DNA of 64,000 nucleotides from Neobacillus terrae (GTDB taxonomy: Bacteria > Bacillota > Bacilli > Bacillales > Cytobacillaceae): positions 372,001-436,000 of the forward strand of contig NZ_JAAOEO010000001.1 of the NCBI RefSeq assembly GCF_011393025.1, read 5' to 3'. The translations under genes were made by a program, and so were the position numbers. The notes under the pieces were generated by a model. It was not told the origin of the DNA. It did no database searches and saw only the letters and a program-made list of their open reading frames with translations. Of the stretch, positions 1 through 9,273 are shown one piece after another (position 1 is the first letter of the stretch; every line of letters starts with the position of its first letter).

Positions 1-38
1 CTTTTCTAGGAGATTTTTGCATTTGAAAAGACAGTGAG

Positions 39-146
39 CAAAAATAGGCGAGACTCCTGCGGGAAAAGCAAGCCAGGCGAGACCCCGCAGGTCGTTTGCG
101 ACCGAGGAGGCTCGCGGATTGCCCGCGGAAAGCGAGTCTATTTTTG
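39..146. repeat. GC-rich dispersed palindromic repeat, copy 1
   Basis: The ends are inverted copies of about 11 bases (CAAAAATAGGC and GTCTATTTTTG). The middle holds the blocks GAGACTCCTGCGGG, GACCCCGCAGG and GCCCGCGGAAAGCGAG. Related blocks recur near 8914, 24379, 48085 and 55610. It is non-coding and looks like an intergenic repeat of the Bacillus type. No transposase is present. Confidence 0.6.
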
Positions 147-231
147 ATGTTTTAAACAACAAAGTTTACGAATAGAGTTAAAAAGAAAGATTATTTAGAC
201 TATTTGATAACCTAGAGTTAGTCCTCAATTA

Positions 232-285
232 GGCTTATAAAGAACGTTCCCTTTAAGAAAAGGAAAAGTTTGTCTTTATAAGCCT
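232..285 (+). terminator. Possible terminator of an upstream gene
   Basis: AGGCTTATAA at 232-241 is complementary to TTATAAGCCT at 276-285, followed by TTTTAA. The loop is long (about 34 bases), so this is only a weak terminator candidate for a gene left of the window. Confidence 0.3.
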
Positions 286-365
286 TTTAAAAGGAATTGG
301 TTAAGACTACATGAGGGTAGAAACATAATCAATAAAAGAACATTAAACAAATTTTATAAAAATTC

Positions 366-394
366 TTGACACCTTAAACCCTTTAGCTTAATAT
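366..394 (+). promoter_or_regulatory. Sigma-A promoter of the trp operon
   Basis: A perfect -35 TTGACA (366-371) is followed after 17 bases by a -10 TAATAT (389-394). It lies just upstream of the first T-box, so transcription should start near 400 and run through both leaders. Confidence 0.85.
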
Positions 395-416
395 AGAAAA
401 CAATATAAGGAATACG

Positions 417-683
417 AAATAGCTAAGACGAAGAGTAGTAGCTTTTACGGATGCTTTAGAGAGCTGATGGCTGGTGAAAATCAGTGCAGACGTATTAGTG
501 AATGGACTTCCGAGCTTCCGGACCGAACCTGAAAAATGGTGTAGGCTCTGGCGAAGATCTCATCGTTACAAGAGACAGGTATTCAAGCTAATAAGCTTTG
601 ATATCGGTAGAGCGGGCTGTTTTTAATAGCTCATGAAGGTGGCACCACGGGTCTCCCGTCCTTTTTGGATGGGGGCCTTTTTG
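417..683 (+). promoter_or_regulatory. T-box leader 1, Trp specifier
   Basis: This is a tRNA-sensing T-box. Stem I has the AGAGAGCTGATGG region near 457-470. The specifier loop has TGG (Trp) at 503-505. The T-box AGGTGGCACCACGG is at 637-650. The terminator hairpin runs from 649 and ends in TTTTTGT near 683. Uncharged tRNA-Trp should stabilise the antiterminator. It is directly followed by a second T-box. Confidence 0.9.
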
Positions 684-699
684 TATTTAAATATGAAAA

Positions 700-974
700 T
701 TGTTGAGCAAGAAGAGTAGACATTTATGTTTCTTTCCAGAGAGCCGGGGCAGGTGGAAGCCGGCATGAAACCATTTGTCGAATGGGCTTGCGAGAGGCTG
801 CTTGAACCATAGTAGGGCAGCACGGAATTCCACCGTTAAAAGGATAGGGTATCGGACATTTAGTCCTTGTATCCGAAAGAGGGAACAGGAATCCTCCTGT
901 TTCAACTGAGGTGGCACCGCGGTTAGTTAATCGTCCTCTATACACAAACCATTATGTGTATAGGGGACTTTTTT
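700..974 (+). promoter_or_regulatory. T-box leader 2, Trp specifier
   Basis: A second complete T-box in series. The specifier loop has TGG at 783-785. The T-box AGGTGGCACCGCGG is at 909-922. The terminator arms GTCCTCTATACACA and TGTGTATAGGGGAC are followed by TTTTTTA ending near 974. No promoter is evident between the two T-boxes, so one transcript must pass two tRNA-Trp checks before trpE. Confidence 0.9.
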
Positions 975-998
975 ATTTTTCAGGAAAGGAAAGCGAAA

Positions 999-2396
999 AT
1001 GAATACACCAAAAACATCACAAGAAAATTTCTGTTGCGTTGAACTCGAGGGGGACACATTTACACCCATTGGGATACTTCAAAAATTAAGCGGAAATAAA
1101 AAGTTTTTGCTGGAAAGTTCGCTTAAACACAAGGAGGAAGGAAGATATTCCTTTATAGGCTGCAGCCCGGCTTTCGAACTTGTCAGCTACGGAGAGACAA
1201 ATCAAATTATTCAGCCTAATGGTGAGAAAAGGATATTAAAAGGAAATCCCATTTCAATAATAAAAAATTTACTGCCTGCAATCGAAGGATTTCATTCTTC
1301 ACTTCCATTATTTGCAGGCGGAGTAGGATATATAGGTTATGATATCGTTCGCCAGTTTGAAAACATTGGCGGGGAATTGAAAAATGAGCTTCAAATGCCG
1401 GATGTACACCTAATGTTTTATGAAGAAATGGTTATTTTCGACCATCTTGAAAAAAAGGTCTACATTGCTGGAATGCCCTTACTTGAAGAAAGCACCGAGG
1501 AAAGCATTAGAAAAAGAATAGAAAAAAGACAGGAAGAACTTAAAGCGGCTGTTCCTTACCAGGAGATGGAGGAGGCGAGCCTGTCAGGGTTTGAACCTCT
1601 GCTAGAACGAAATGAATTTATTAAAAAAGTTGAAACAGCAAAAGAACATATCATAAATGGTGATATATTCCAGGTGGTTTTATCACAAAGAATGAAATCG
1701 GAGTTTAAAGGTTCTCCGCTTTCTCTTTACAGGAAGCACCGGGCAGCCAATCCAACACCGTATATGTTTTATATCGATTTTGAGGAGTACACCGTAATTG
1801 GTTCATCTCCGGAGAGCCTCGTAAAGACCCGGGGAAAGAAAGTAACGGTTAATCCCATTGCCGGGACAAAAAAACGGGGAAACAGTACTGATGAAGATGT
1901 GGAAATTGCAAGGGAACTGGCAACGGATGAAAAAGAACTCGCGGAACACAGAATGCTGGTGGATCTTGGAAGAAATGATTTAGGCAGGGTATGTGAATTC
2001 GGCACAGTTTCTGTGCAGCGGTATATGGAAGTGGAGAAATTCACGCATGTCATGCACCTTGTTTCAGAAGTAACGGGTGAATTGAAAGAAGGCGAAACAG
2101 CAATAGATGCACTGGCAGCCTGCCTTCCAGCAGGGACCGTTTCAGGAGCTCCCAAAGTAAGAGCCATGGAGATAATAAATAACTTGGAAAACAGCAGGAG
2201 AGGGCTTTATTCCGGAGCAGTTGGCTATTTGTCGGCCGGAGGAGATATGGATTTTGCGTTAGCGATCCGAACAGCCATTCTAAAAGATGGAGCTGCCTAT
2301 ATTCAGGCAGGAGCAGGCATCGTCCTTGACTCACAGCCTGTTAGCGAATATGAAGAGACAATCAATAAACTGAAATCCTTTTTAGGAGGAAAATGA
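999..2396 (+). CDS. trpE: Anthranilate synthase component I
   Basis: TrpE makes anthranilate from chorismate, using ammonia delivered by TrpG; this is the first step of tryptophan synthesis. The 465-aa protein has the usual length, an N-terminal domain, and a C-terminal chorismate-binding domain with the motifs IAGTKKRG and LPAGTVSGAPKVRAMEII. I chose ATG 999 because AGGAAAGG lies just upstream; an in-frame ATG at 954 lies inside the T-box terminator and is not credible. The gene follows the tandem T-boxes and overlaps trpG by 4 bases, implying translational coupling. The early LLESS motif is the kind that binds feedback-inhibiting tryptophan in this family. Confidence 0.97.
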   Translation: MNTPKTSQENFCCVELEGDTFTPIGILQKLSGNKKFLLESSLKHKEEGRYSFIGCSPAFELVSYGETNQIIQPNGEKRILKGNPISIIKNLLPAIEGFHSSLPLFAGGVGYIGYDIVRQFENIGGELKNELQMPDVHLMFYEEMVIFDHLEKKVYIAGMPLLEESTEESIRKRIEKRQEELKAAVPYQEMEEASLSGFEPLLERNEFIKKVETAKEHIINGDIFQVVLSQRMKSEFKGSPLSLYRKHRAANPTPYMFYIDFEEYTVIGSSPESLVKTRGKKVTVNPIAGTKKRGNSTDEDVEIARELATDEKELAEHRMLVDLGRNDLGRVCEFGTVSVQRYMEVEKFTHVMHLVSEVTGELKEGETAIDALAACLPAGTVSGAPKVRAMEIINNLENSRRGLYSGAVGYLSAGGDMDFALAIRTAILKDGAAYIQAGAGIVLDSQPVSEYEETINKLKSFLGGK

Positions 2397-3007
2397 TGAT
2401 TTTACTTATTGATAATTTTGATTCCTTTACCTATAACCTTTATCAATATCTTGGTGAACTTGGAGAAACAGTGAAAGTTGTCAGGAATGACAGTTTAGAC
2501 ATCCAGCAAATAGAGGAAATGAGGCCAAAGGCTATTATCCTTTCACCTGGGCCCGGAAGACCCGAGGATGCTGGTATTTGTATAGACGTAATCAAGGCTT
2601 TTTATCAAAAACTTCCCATTCTGGGAGTTTGCCTGGGACATCAGGCGATCGGGCTTGCTTTCGGTGGAACAATAGGTAGAGCAAATACAATCAAACACGG
2701 AAAAACCTCTTTAATCGAACATAGCGGCAGCCATCTTTTTGCCGCAACGCCAACCCCTTTAGAAGTAATGAGGTACCATTCGCTTTTGCTTACTAAAGAC
2801 AGCCTGCCAGCAGAACTGGAATGTACGGCCGTTTCTTTGGATGATAAGGAAATTATGGCTGTAAAGCATAAGGAATATCCGGTTTATGGTTTGCAGTTTC
2901 ACCCTGAGTCCATCGGAACACCTACTGGGAAAAAAATAATTGAAAATTTTATAGCTGAAATAGAAAGGAAGAGTGAAAATGAAAAACTATTTGCTCCAAT
3001 TGGCTGA
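2393..3007 (+). CDS. trpG: Anthranilate synthase glutamine amidotransferase
   Basis: A class I glutamine amidotransferase that releases ammonia from glutamine and passes it to TrpE. The 204-aa protein shows the nucleophile Cys80 in GVCLGHQ and the His170/Glu172 pair in LQFHPES. It overlaps trpE by 4 bases and is preceded by AGGAGG. In B. subtilis the trp operon lacks this gene and borrows PabA from the folate operon; here it sits inside the trp operon. It could also serve p-aminobenzoate synthesis, but its position argues for TrpG as the main role. Confidence 0.95.
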   Translation: MMILLIDNFDSFTYNLYQYLGELGETVKVVRNDSLDIQQIEEMRPKAIILSPGPGRPEDAGICIDVIKAFYQKLPILGVCLGHQAIGLAFGGTIGRANTIKHGKTSLIEHSGSHLFAATPTPLEVMRYHSLLLTKDSLPAELECTAVSLDDKEIMAVKHKEYPVYGLQFHPESIGTPTGKKIIENFIAEIERKSENEKLFAPIG

Positions 3008-4004
3008 AAAAAAATCATTTTCAGAAGAGCAGATGCTAGAAGCATTTCGCAGTGTTTTATATGAAGACGTATCGGAAAGCGAAATAGCTGCATTCCTAAT
3101 GGGATTGAAGGCAAAGGGTGAAACAGTTGAAGAAATTGCTGGGATAGTTCGGGCTTTGAAGGAACAATCTCTTCCAGTTACACAAGGATTAAGGAATGTT
3201 TTAGATAATTGCGGAACAGGCGGGGATGGATCTTCAAGCTTCAATGTCAGCACTACATCTGCTTTTGTATTGGCCGGTGCAGGAATCACTGTAGCCAAAC
3301 ATGGAAACCGGAGCATTTCAAGCAGGACCGGGAGCGCCGATGTTCTAGAACATCTGGGAGTAAGGCTTGATTTTACTCCAGAACAGACGGAAGAAAATTT
3401 AAAGGAAATCGGCATTTCCTTTTTGTTCGCCCCATATGTCCACCCAAAGTTGAAAAAAATTATGATGGTTAGAAAGCAGTTAAGAATTCCAACCATCTTT
3501 AACTTTATCGGGCCGCTTACGAATCCAGTAGATTTAGATTATCAATTACTGGGTGTTTATAGGAAAGATCTACTCCCGCTATTTGGTGAGGTGCTTAAAA
3601 CTTTAGGCAGAAAGAAAGCAGTTGTCCTCAATGGGGCAGGTTCCATGGATGAGGCATCCTTACAAGGAGAGAACCATTTATGTGTTTTGGAAAATGGGCA
3701 AATTTCATCGTCCTCCTTTTATCCGGAGGAAGTGGGTCTTTCTCGTTTTGACAACAGTGCCATCATTGGAGGGGAAGCCAGGGAGAATGCTGATATCCTT
3801 CTAAGAGTTCTTAAAGGTGAAAAGGGAGCTTACAGGGAAACCGTTTTATTGAATGCCGGGCTGGGAATCTATGCAGCTGAAAAGGCCCAATCCATTAAAG
3901 AAGGTATTGAGATTGCTAAAGAAAGTATAGACTCCGGAGCAGCAAAGGAAAAACTCATGAAGTTAGTTGATAAGTCAAAAAAGGTAAGGCAGGAGGCAAT
4001 CTGA
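2979..4004 (+). CDS. trpD: Anthranilate phosphoribosyltransferase
   Basis: Joins phosphoribosyl pyrophosphate to anthranilate, the second step of the pathway. The 341-aa protein has the glycine-rich PRPP motif CGTGGDG, the KHGNRS block and the GPLTNP motif typical of TrpD. The start is taken as ATG 2979, eight or so bases after AAGGAA; a GTG two codons earlier is less well placed. It overlaps the 3' end of trpG by 29 bases and is followed with no gap by trpC. Confidence 0.96.
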   Translation: MKNYLLQLAEKKSFSEEQMLEAFRSVLYEDVSESEIAAFLMGLKAKGETVEEIAGIVRALKEQSLPVTQGLRNVLDNCGTGGDGSSSFNVSTTSAFVLAGAGITVAKHGNRSISSRTGSADVLEHLGVRLDFTPEQTEENLKEIGISFLFAPYVHPKLKKIMMVRKQLRIPTIFNFIGPLTNPVDLDYQLLGVYRKDLLPLFGEVLKTLGRKKAVVLNGAGSMDEASLQGENHLCVLENGQISSSSFYPEEVGLSRFDNSAIIGGEARENADILLRVLKGEKGAYRETVLLNAGLGIYAAEKAQSIKEGIEIAKESIDSGAAKEKLMKLVDKSKKVRQEAI

Positions 4005-4796
4005 ATGGGAACCATTTTAGATAAAATCTTAAAGGAAAAAGAAAAGGAAATAAGAAAATTAAAAGAAAATAAAACAACACAATTAGACGAGGTTTTACCA
4101 AAAAGGTCATTAATAGAGAAGCTGGGAAAAGCGGAGGATCTTGCTGTTATAGCCGAATTTAAAAGAGCTTCGCCATCAAAAGGGATAATCAATGGAGCCG
4201 CAGACCCGGTACAGCAGGCAAAGCAATACGAAGAGAGCGGAGCTTCAGCCATATCCGTTTTAACAGACCAAACATTTTTCAAGGGTTCTTTTGAAGATTT
4301 AAAAGTAATTAGGGAAGCGGTAGGGATTCCGCTTCTTTGCAAGGATTTTATCATAAGCAGAATTCAAATCGATTTTGCCAATGCAAGCGGAGCAGATTTA
4401 ATATTATTAATTGCTGCTGCTTTGGATGAAGATCAGCTGTTTGAGCTGTATAACTACGCTAAAAGTAAGGGCCTTGAGCCGCTTGTAGAGGTTCATAATG
4501 CTGAAGAACTGGATAAGGCCTTACGGATAAAGGCTCAGCTAATAGGTATTAACAATCGCGACCTTAGAGATTTCAATGTATCTTTAGAGACCACCCAGCA
4601 ATTGGCTGGGAGAGTAAAATCTTCAGGCTGTTTTTTAATCAGTGAGAGCGGTATTTTCACTAAAGAAGATGCAGAAAAAGTTCGAAATGCGGGCGCGAAT
4701 GGAATTCTTGTAGGGGAAGCCCTCATGAGAAGCGGAGATATTCAAAAGAATTTAACTGAATTGAGGGTCCCGTTATTGAAGGGAGCAGCAAAATGA
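4005..4796 (+). CDS. trpC: Indole-3-glycerol phosphate synthase
   Basis: Converts carboxyphenylamino-deoxyribulose phosphate to indole-3-glycerol phosphate. The 263-aa beta/alpha barrel has the motifs IAEFKRASPSKG, SVLTD, LLCKDFI, LVEVH, GINNRDL and SESGI, in the order seen in TrpC. The ATG follows directly after the trpD stop codon, with AGGAGG about eight bases upstream, and its end overlaps the trpF start by 4 bases. It is a single-function enzyme, not fused to TrpF as in enterobacteria. Confidence 0.97.
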   Translation: MGTILDKILKEKEKEIRKLKENKTTQLDEVLPKRSLIEKLGKAEDLAVIAEFKRASPSKGIINGAADPVQQAKQYEESGASAISVLTDQTFFKGSFEDLKVIREAVGIPLLCKDFIISRIQIDFANASGADLILLIAAALDEDQLFELYNYAKSKGLEPLVEVHNAEELDKALRIKAQLIGINNRDLRDFNVSLETTQQLAGRVKSSGCFLISESGIFTKEDAEKVRNAGANGILVGEALMRSGDIQKNLTELRVPLLKGAAK

Positions 4797-5416
4797 AGGT
4801 GAAAATCTGTGGGATTACAGATAAAGAAACAGCCTTGGCAGCTGCGGATCTTGGTGCTGATGCCATTGGTTTCGTCTTTGCTGAGAGCAAACGCAAAATA
4901 GATGAGGAAACAGCAAGGGAAATTGCTGAGATTTTGCCATCCAATATAATGAAAGTTGGAGTATTCGTTAACGAGAGTAAAGAAAACATGGAACTGATTG
5001 CAGATTATGTTGGATTAACTCACATACAGCTTCATGGCAATGAAAGCCATGAATTATCCCAAAGCCTTCCTTTTTCGGTTATTAAAGCTGTAAGTATCGA
5101 GGAAGGAATGGATTTATCTTATATAACTGACTATCCGGCTGACTTCCTTCTGCTGGATGGCCCTAAAGGTAAGTATATTGGCGGAAATGGCATTTCTTTT
5201 AATTGGAATGAAATAGATTCAAAAACATTAAACGGGAAATCTATTATTCTGGCAGGTGGGCTAAATCCTGAAAATGTTCAGGAGGCAATCCAAACAATAA
5301 ATCCAGTAATGGTTGATGTAAGCAGTGGAGTAGAGACAAACGGAATAAAGGATATAAAAAAAATCAGGAAATTTATAGAGCAAGCTAAAAAAAACAAAGG
5401 GAGGATTACACAATGA
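4793..5416 (+). CDS. trpF: Phosphoribosylanthranilate isomerase
   Basis: Catalyses the Amadori rearrangement of phosphoribosylanthranilate. The 207-aa barrel begins with the hallmark KVKICGIT, whose Cys6 is the expected general base, and has the family motif IQLHGNE followed by LLLDGPKG, which carries the expected catalytic aspartate. ATGA overlaps couple it to trpC before and trpB after. Confidence 0.96.
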   Translation: MKVKICGITDKETALAAADLGADAIGFVFAESKRKIDEETAREIAEILPSNIMKVGVFVNESKENMELIADYVGLTHIQLHGNESHELSQSLPFSVIKAVSIEEGMDLSYITDYPADFLLLDGPKGKYIGGNGISFNWNEIDSKTLNGKSIILAGGLNPENVQEAIQTINPVMVDVSSGVETNGIKDIKKIRKFIEQAKKNKGRITQ

Positions 5417-6618
5417 TAGATTACGCACTGCCAAATGAAAGAGGCCATTTTGGAATGTTCGGAGGAAGATATGTACCAGAGACTCTTATGCAGCCGGTAC
5501 TTGAACTAGAAATAGAATACGAAAAGGCAAAAAAGGACCCGGAGTTTCAGGCAGAAGTGAAAAGGCTTCTTGAAGAATATGTAGGGCGTGACACACCGCT
5601 GTTCTTTGCTGAAAACCTAACAAAGCATTCTGGGGGAGCAAAGATTTATCTAAAGCGTGAGGATCTTAACCATACAGGAGCCCATAAAATTAACAATGCT
5701 ATAGGTCAGGCTCTCCTGGCTGTGAGGATGGGAAAAAGGAAAATTGTTGCTGAAACTGGGGCAGGGCAGCACGGAGTGGCTACAGCAACAGTATGTGCAC
5801 TATTAAAGCTTGACTGTATTGTTTTTATGGGTGAAGAGGATGTTAAGAGACAGGCCCTGAATGTGTTCCGAATGGAACTCCTGGGAGCAAAGGTAGTTAG
5901 TGTGAAATCAGGCAGTGCAACCTTAAAGGATGCTGTAAATGAAGCACTTCGTTACTGGGTTGCCAATGCTGACGATACCCATTATCTGTTAGGCTCAGTC
6001 ATGGGACCGCATCCGTTCCCAATGATGGTAAGAGATTTTCAGAGTGTAATAGGCAATGAGACACGTGAACAAATCCTTGAAAGAGAGGGAAAGCTTCCTG
6101 AAGCTGTCGTTGCCTGTATTGGTGGAGGAAGTAATTCAATGGGGATGTTCTATCCTTTTATCGGAGATACGGACGTAAAGTTATATGGTGTCGAAGCGGC
6201 AGGCCGAGGTATAGATACCCCATATCATGCTGCGTCACTTACAAAAGGAAGGCCCGGAGTTGTCCATGGTTCTTTGATGTACCTCTTGCAAAATGAAGAT
6301 GGACAAATTCAGGAGGCCCATTCAGTTTCGGCGGGTCTCGATTATCCTGGAGTAGGTCCAGAACATAGCTATCTTAAGGATGCAGGACGTGTAATATATG
6401 ATTCTATTACAGATGAACAAGCATTATCCGCATTTCAGCTGCTAGCCCAGCTTGAAGGAATTATACCAGCTCTTGAGAGCGCCCATGCTGTCGCTTTTGC
6501 TCTCGAGCAGGCAGCAAAAATGAAAGAAACAGAAACTTTAATTATTTGTCTTTCTGGCCGTGGAGATAAAGACGTTGATACAGTAAGGAGCATTATAAAA
6601 AGGGGGGAATCACAATGA
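5413..6618 (+). CDS. trpB: Tryptophan synthase beta chain
   Basis: PLP enzyme that condenses indole with serine to give tryptophan, working in an alpha2-beta2 complex with TrpA. The 401-aa protein is the classical TrpB1 type: [12 protein letters not shown] near the N terminus, PLP lysine Lys92 in [18 protein letters not shown], and the phosphate-binding loop GGGSNSMG. Its 4-base overlaps with trpF and trpA keep it tightly coupled. Confidence 0.98.
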   Translation: MIDYALPNERGHFGMFGGRYVPETLMQPVLELEIEYEKAKKDPEFQAEVKRLLEEYVGRDTPLFFAENLTKHSGGAKIYLKREDLNHTGAHKINNAIGQALLAVRMGKRKIVAETGAGQHGVATATVCALLKLDCIVFMGEEDVKRQALNVFRMELLGAKVVSVKSGSATLKDAVNEALRYWVANADDTHYLLGSVMGPHPFPMMVRDFQSVIGNETREQILEREGKLPEAVVACIGGGSNSMGMFYPFIGDTDVKLYGVEAAGRGIDTPYHAASLTKGRPGVVHGSLMYLLQNEDGQIQEAHSVSAGLDYPGVGPEHSYLKDAGRVIYDSITDEQALSAFQLLAQLEGIIPALESAHAVAFALEQAAKMKETETLIICLSGRGDKDVDTVRSIIKRGESQ

Positions 6619-7397
6619 ATCGAATTCAGGAAACCTTCAAACAACTAAAAGAAAACGGGCAAAAGGCTTTTGTACCGTATATCATGGCGGGGGATGGCGG
6701 ACTCGGCTGTTTGGCAGATCGGCTATTAACACTTGAAAAATTCGGAGCTTCTTTAATAGAGGTTGGAATTCCTTTTTCGGATCCAGTTGCTGATGGACCT
6801 GTCATTCAGCAGGCTGGAATAAGGGCGCTTGCCAACTCAGTCAGTTTACGGGATGTAATAGTTGAGCTAAAAAGAACAAAGGGAAACATTTCCGTACCCA
6901 TTTTATTTATGACCTATCTGAATCCAATCCTTTCCTATGGAGTGGAGCGATTTGCAGAGGACATAAGAGAAGCCGGAATAGATGGCTGTATTATTCCGGA
7001 CCTTCCGGTTGAGGAGGAGGATATCATTGCCCCTCTTCTGGAAAAAGCGAATGTTGAACTGATCAGACTTGTTACCCTGGCTACTCCCCCAGAAAGAATA
7101 GAAATGATTTCTCAAAAGGGAAACGGCTTCCTTTATACAGTTACCGTTAAAGGGATAACAGGAACAAGGAAGGAATACCAGTCAGGAATTGGAGAGTTCT
7201 TGGAGGAGGTTAAAAGGCTTTCTGCCATTCCTGTTCTTGCCGGTTTCGGAGTATCTAACGAAGAACAGGCTCGCGAATTAGCATCCTTTTGTGATGGAGT
7301 TGTAGTAGGAAGCAGAATTGTTGAGCTTTTTATTAAAAACGATTTGCAGGGTATTGAAAAGTTAGTATCCTCCCTTCATAAAGAAACTATGATTTAA
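6615..7397 (+). CDS. trpA: Tryptophan synthase alpha chain
   Basis: Cleaves indole-3-glycerol phosphate and channels indole to TrpB. The 260-aa barrel carries both catalytic acids, Glu49 in [11 protein letters not shown] and Asp60 in VADGP. It ends the operon; a strong terminator follows. No transcriptional regulator is linked, so control seems to rest on the T-boxes plus enzyme feedback. Confidence 0.97.
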   Translation: MNRIQETFKQLKENGQKAFVPYIMAGDGGLGCLADRLLTLEKFGASLIEVGIPFSDPVADGPVIQQAGIRALANSVSLRDVIVELKRTKGNISVPILFMTYLNPILSYGVERFAEDIREAGIDGCIIPDLPVEEEDIIAPLLEKANVELIRLVTLATPPERIEMISQKGNGFLYTVTVKGITGTRKEYQSGIGEFLEEVKRLSAIPVLAGFGVSNEEQARELASFCDGVVVGSRIVELFIKNDLQGIEKLVSSLHKETMI

Positions 7398-7410
7398 CAG
7401 AATGACTTTT

Positions 7411-7443
7411 AAAAAAATCCACTCATCTGAGTGGACTTTTTTG
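7411..7443 (+). terminator. trp operon terminator
   Basis: Stem TCCACTC / GAGTGGA with a four-base loop, followed by a run of T. It lies 20 bases after the trpA stop. Confidence 0.9.
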
Positions 7444-7503
7444 TTTGAGACGTCATGTCGCATCATGCCTATCAATAATTCCTAGTACATCAGCATGTTA
7501 TTA

Positions 7504-8112
7504 TTATTTTTCACCGCTCACACAAACGGTTAAAATCGGTCTTACCTTCTTAAATGAAATGTTAATTTTGGAAAACCCCGCATTTTGAAGATCCTGTTTC
7601 ATGCTTTCTCCTAAAAGGCGTGCGGTTTTGTCAGTAGCATCTTCTTCCCGGGGCTGTACGGTTAAAATGATTTTGCCCCCTGGTTTAAGAAAATGGAAAA
7701 GCTGCTTGAGTGATTTCATTTGTTCCTCCCAGAGCGGATAGTTATTCACAGAGAAGATTTTATCATAGGTGTTGCTTAAGGTTTCAAATTGGGAAACATC
7801 CCCACTGAATAATCGAAGCGTTCCGGAATCCAGCCAATTTTTATTTCGTTTCGATGCTGTGTCCTTCATCTTTTCTGATACATCAATTCCGTCTACCCTT
7901 AAAGGCTTATAATGATCCAAAATGAATTGAACTGCATATCCTGGTCCGTATCCAATTTCTAGGATACGATCGTTTTTTTGGATTTTGAGTTGGTCGATAG
8001 TCCATTTATTGATCTTTCTGTTTTCGAAATACATAATCAATCCTGTAATTTTACCAAGAAAGCCCCGTGGCTTCTCAAAATTCTTTGCCATTTCGTTTAT
8101 CAGGGTAAACAC
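7504..8112 (-). CDS. Class I SAM-dependent methyltransferase
   Basis: A 202-aa Rossmann-fold methyltransferase of the UbiE/COQ5-like type. The AdoMet-binding motif I reads ILEIGYGPGYAV (about residues 50-61), followed by an acidic VDGIDVS at the second strand and the post-motif PGGKIILTV. The substrate cannot be told from sequence. The start is a GTG with only a weak AGAG site, so an internal ATG at 8091 is possible. It stands alone, opposite to the trp operon. Confidence 0.8.
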   Translation of the reverse strand: MFTLINEMAKNFEKPRGFLGKITGLIMYFENRKINKWTIDQLKIQKNDRILEIGYGPGYAVQFILDHYKPLRVDGIDVSEKMKDTASKRNKNWLDSGTLRLFSGDVSQFETLSNTYDKIFSVNNYPLWEEQMKSLKQLFHFLKPGGKIILTVQPREEDATDKTARLLGESMKQDLQNAGFSKINISFKKVRPILTVCVSGEK

Positions 8113-8300
8113 CTCTTTTACTCTCTTATACCCTTTTTTATGAAAACTAACTGTCAGTGAAGTTAATCAAATATTCCCTATATTATCGAGCTTTTTGTTA
8201 TAGCAGAATGTGGATGTATACCATATACTCAAAGGAGATACCAGATACCTTCATTTCATGATAAACTTTTAACAAGGTTTAACCTGCAGGGGGATGAAAA

Positions 8301-8882
8301 ATGAAAGTGTATGAAATAATTATATCTATTTTAGAGGAAAAAGGACCTATGCCCGTTACTGATATATGCAGGGAATTAAATCATGTACAGGACCTTGAAA
8401 TGGCTAGGCCATTTTTACCCTCACAGATTCAGTCTGTAATCACTCGAAAAAAAGATTTATTTTATAATCAAAATGAACAAATCTCTATACTTCCTGAAAA
8501 ATACCCTGAATTTTTAAAAGCATACGTAGGCGGTTTTAGTGGTCCTTGTTATCAAGTAAGAGTTAATTTTCTCCAAAAGAGATTTACCTATCTTGTCTGG
8601 ACTCGAAATAGAGATGGAGAAATAAAGACGGGAGATTTATATCAATCAAAATTGCCAGGTGACTTCGAAGAATTTAAAAGGGATATACTTTCAATGAAGC
8701 TATGGGATTGGGAACCTTCTTATCCAACAAACGAAGGAATTATTCTGGATGGTACAAACTGGTTCGTGGAATTGAAGACAAAAAAAACAGTATATAAAAG
8801 CGAGGGAATGCAAGCGTTCCCTCCACAATGGAAGAAATTTTGCAGGGCTATTGAAAAGCTTACAGCATCTTCTTTTCAATAG
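8301..8882 (+). CDS. Conserved hypothetical protein with HTH-like N terminus
   Basis: I do not recognise this 193-aa protein for certain. Residues 1-75 look like a winged-helix fold of the HARE-HTH kind found in RNA polymerase delta (IIISILEEKGPMPVTDICREL, followed by a segment on arginine/lysine-rich QSVITRKKDLF). The rest is a mixed alpha/beta domain rich in Trp and Tyr. The start ATG follows a GCAGGGGG site. It has its own transcription unit and no operon partner. A role in regulation is only a guess from the fold. Confidence 0.55.
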   Translation: MKVYEIIISILEEKGPMPVTDICRELNHVQDLEMARPFLPSQIQSVITRKKDLFYNQNEQISILPEKYPEFLKAYVGGFSGPCYQVRVNFLQKRFTYLVWTRNRDGEIKTGDLYQSKLPGDFEEFKRDILSMKLWDWEPSYPTNEGIILDGTNWFVELKTKKTVYKSEGMQAFPPQWKKFCRAIEKLTASSFQ

Positions 8883-8913
8883 GCTACGTTAACAATTAAT
8901 GCTGATTTTACCT

Positions 8914-9043
8914 ATGTTGGTTGTAGTGGAAAGTCGCGGGACTCCTTCGGGAAAAGCGAGTGGCTTCGTGACAGGCAAAAGGGTGCCTGTCCCTGCGATG
9001 ATTCTGCTTAGAAGCATTCCTTTGTGGAGCTGAAAATCAACAG
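8914..9043. repeat. GC-rich dispersed repeat, copy 2 (decayed)
   Basis: The block GCGGGACTCCTTCGGGAAAA matches the first half of copy 1, and the right end GCTGAAAATCAACAG matches the right end of the copy near 24480. The middle is rearranged around a small hairpin (GACAGGC / GCCTGTC). This fills much of the 390-base gap before mnmH; I see no gene there. Confidence 0.5.
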
Positions 9044-9273
9044 TAAAGTATAACAGTGCCTTTTTATTAAAAAAGTGGATGTAAATAAGAAAAAGGTTTC
9101 TTTCACATACTTGTAGAAATGCTGCCAAAAAGAGCAGCTTTTTTATTTGGGGTTATCTATTATAGTTTCTGTCAAAACTCCTAAATAAGGTATGATAGGT
9201 TATGGAAGTTTCCAAGACGTTATTTTTCCTTTAGAATAGTAATGTAAATACAGTTTTAAGGAGTTTGTTTAAA

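Noticed and set aside
623..945. Short minus-strand ORFs in the leader region
   Set aside because: They lie inside the two T-boxes, whose structure explains the sequence.
2987..3496. Long antisense ORF inside trpD (and similar ones in trpE, odhB, yocH)
   Set aside because: They mirror real coding frames and have no ribosome site; typical shadows.
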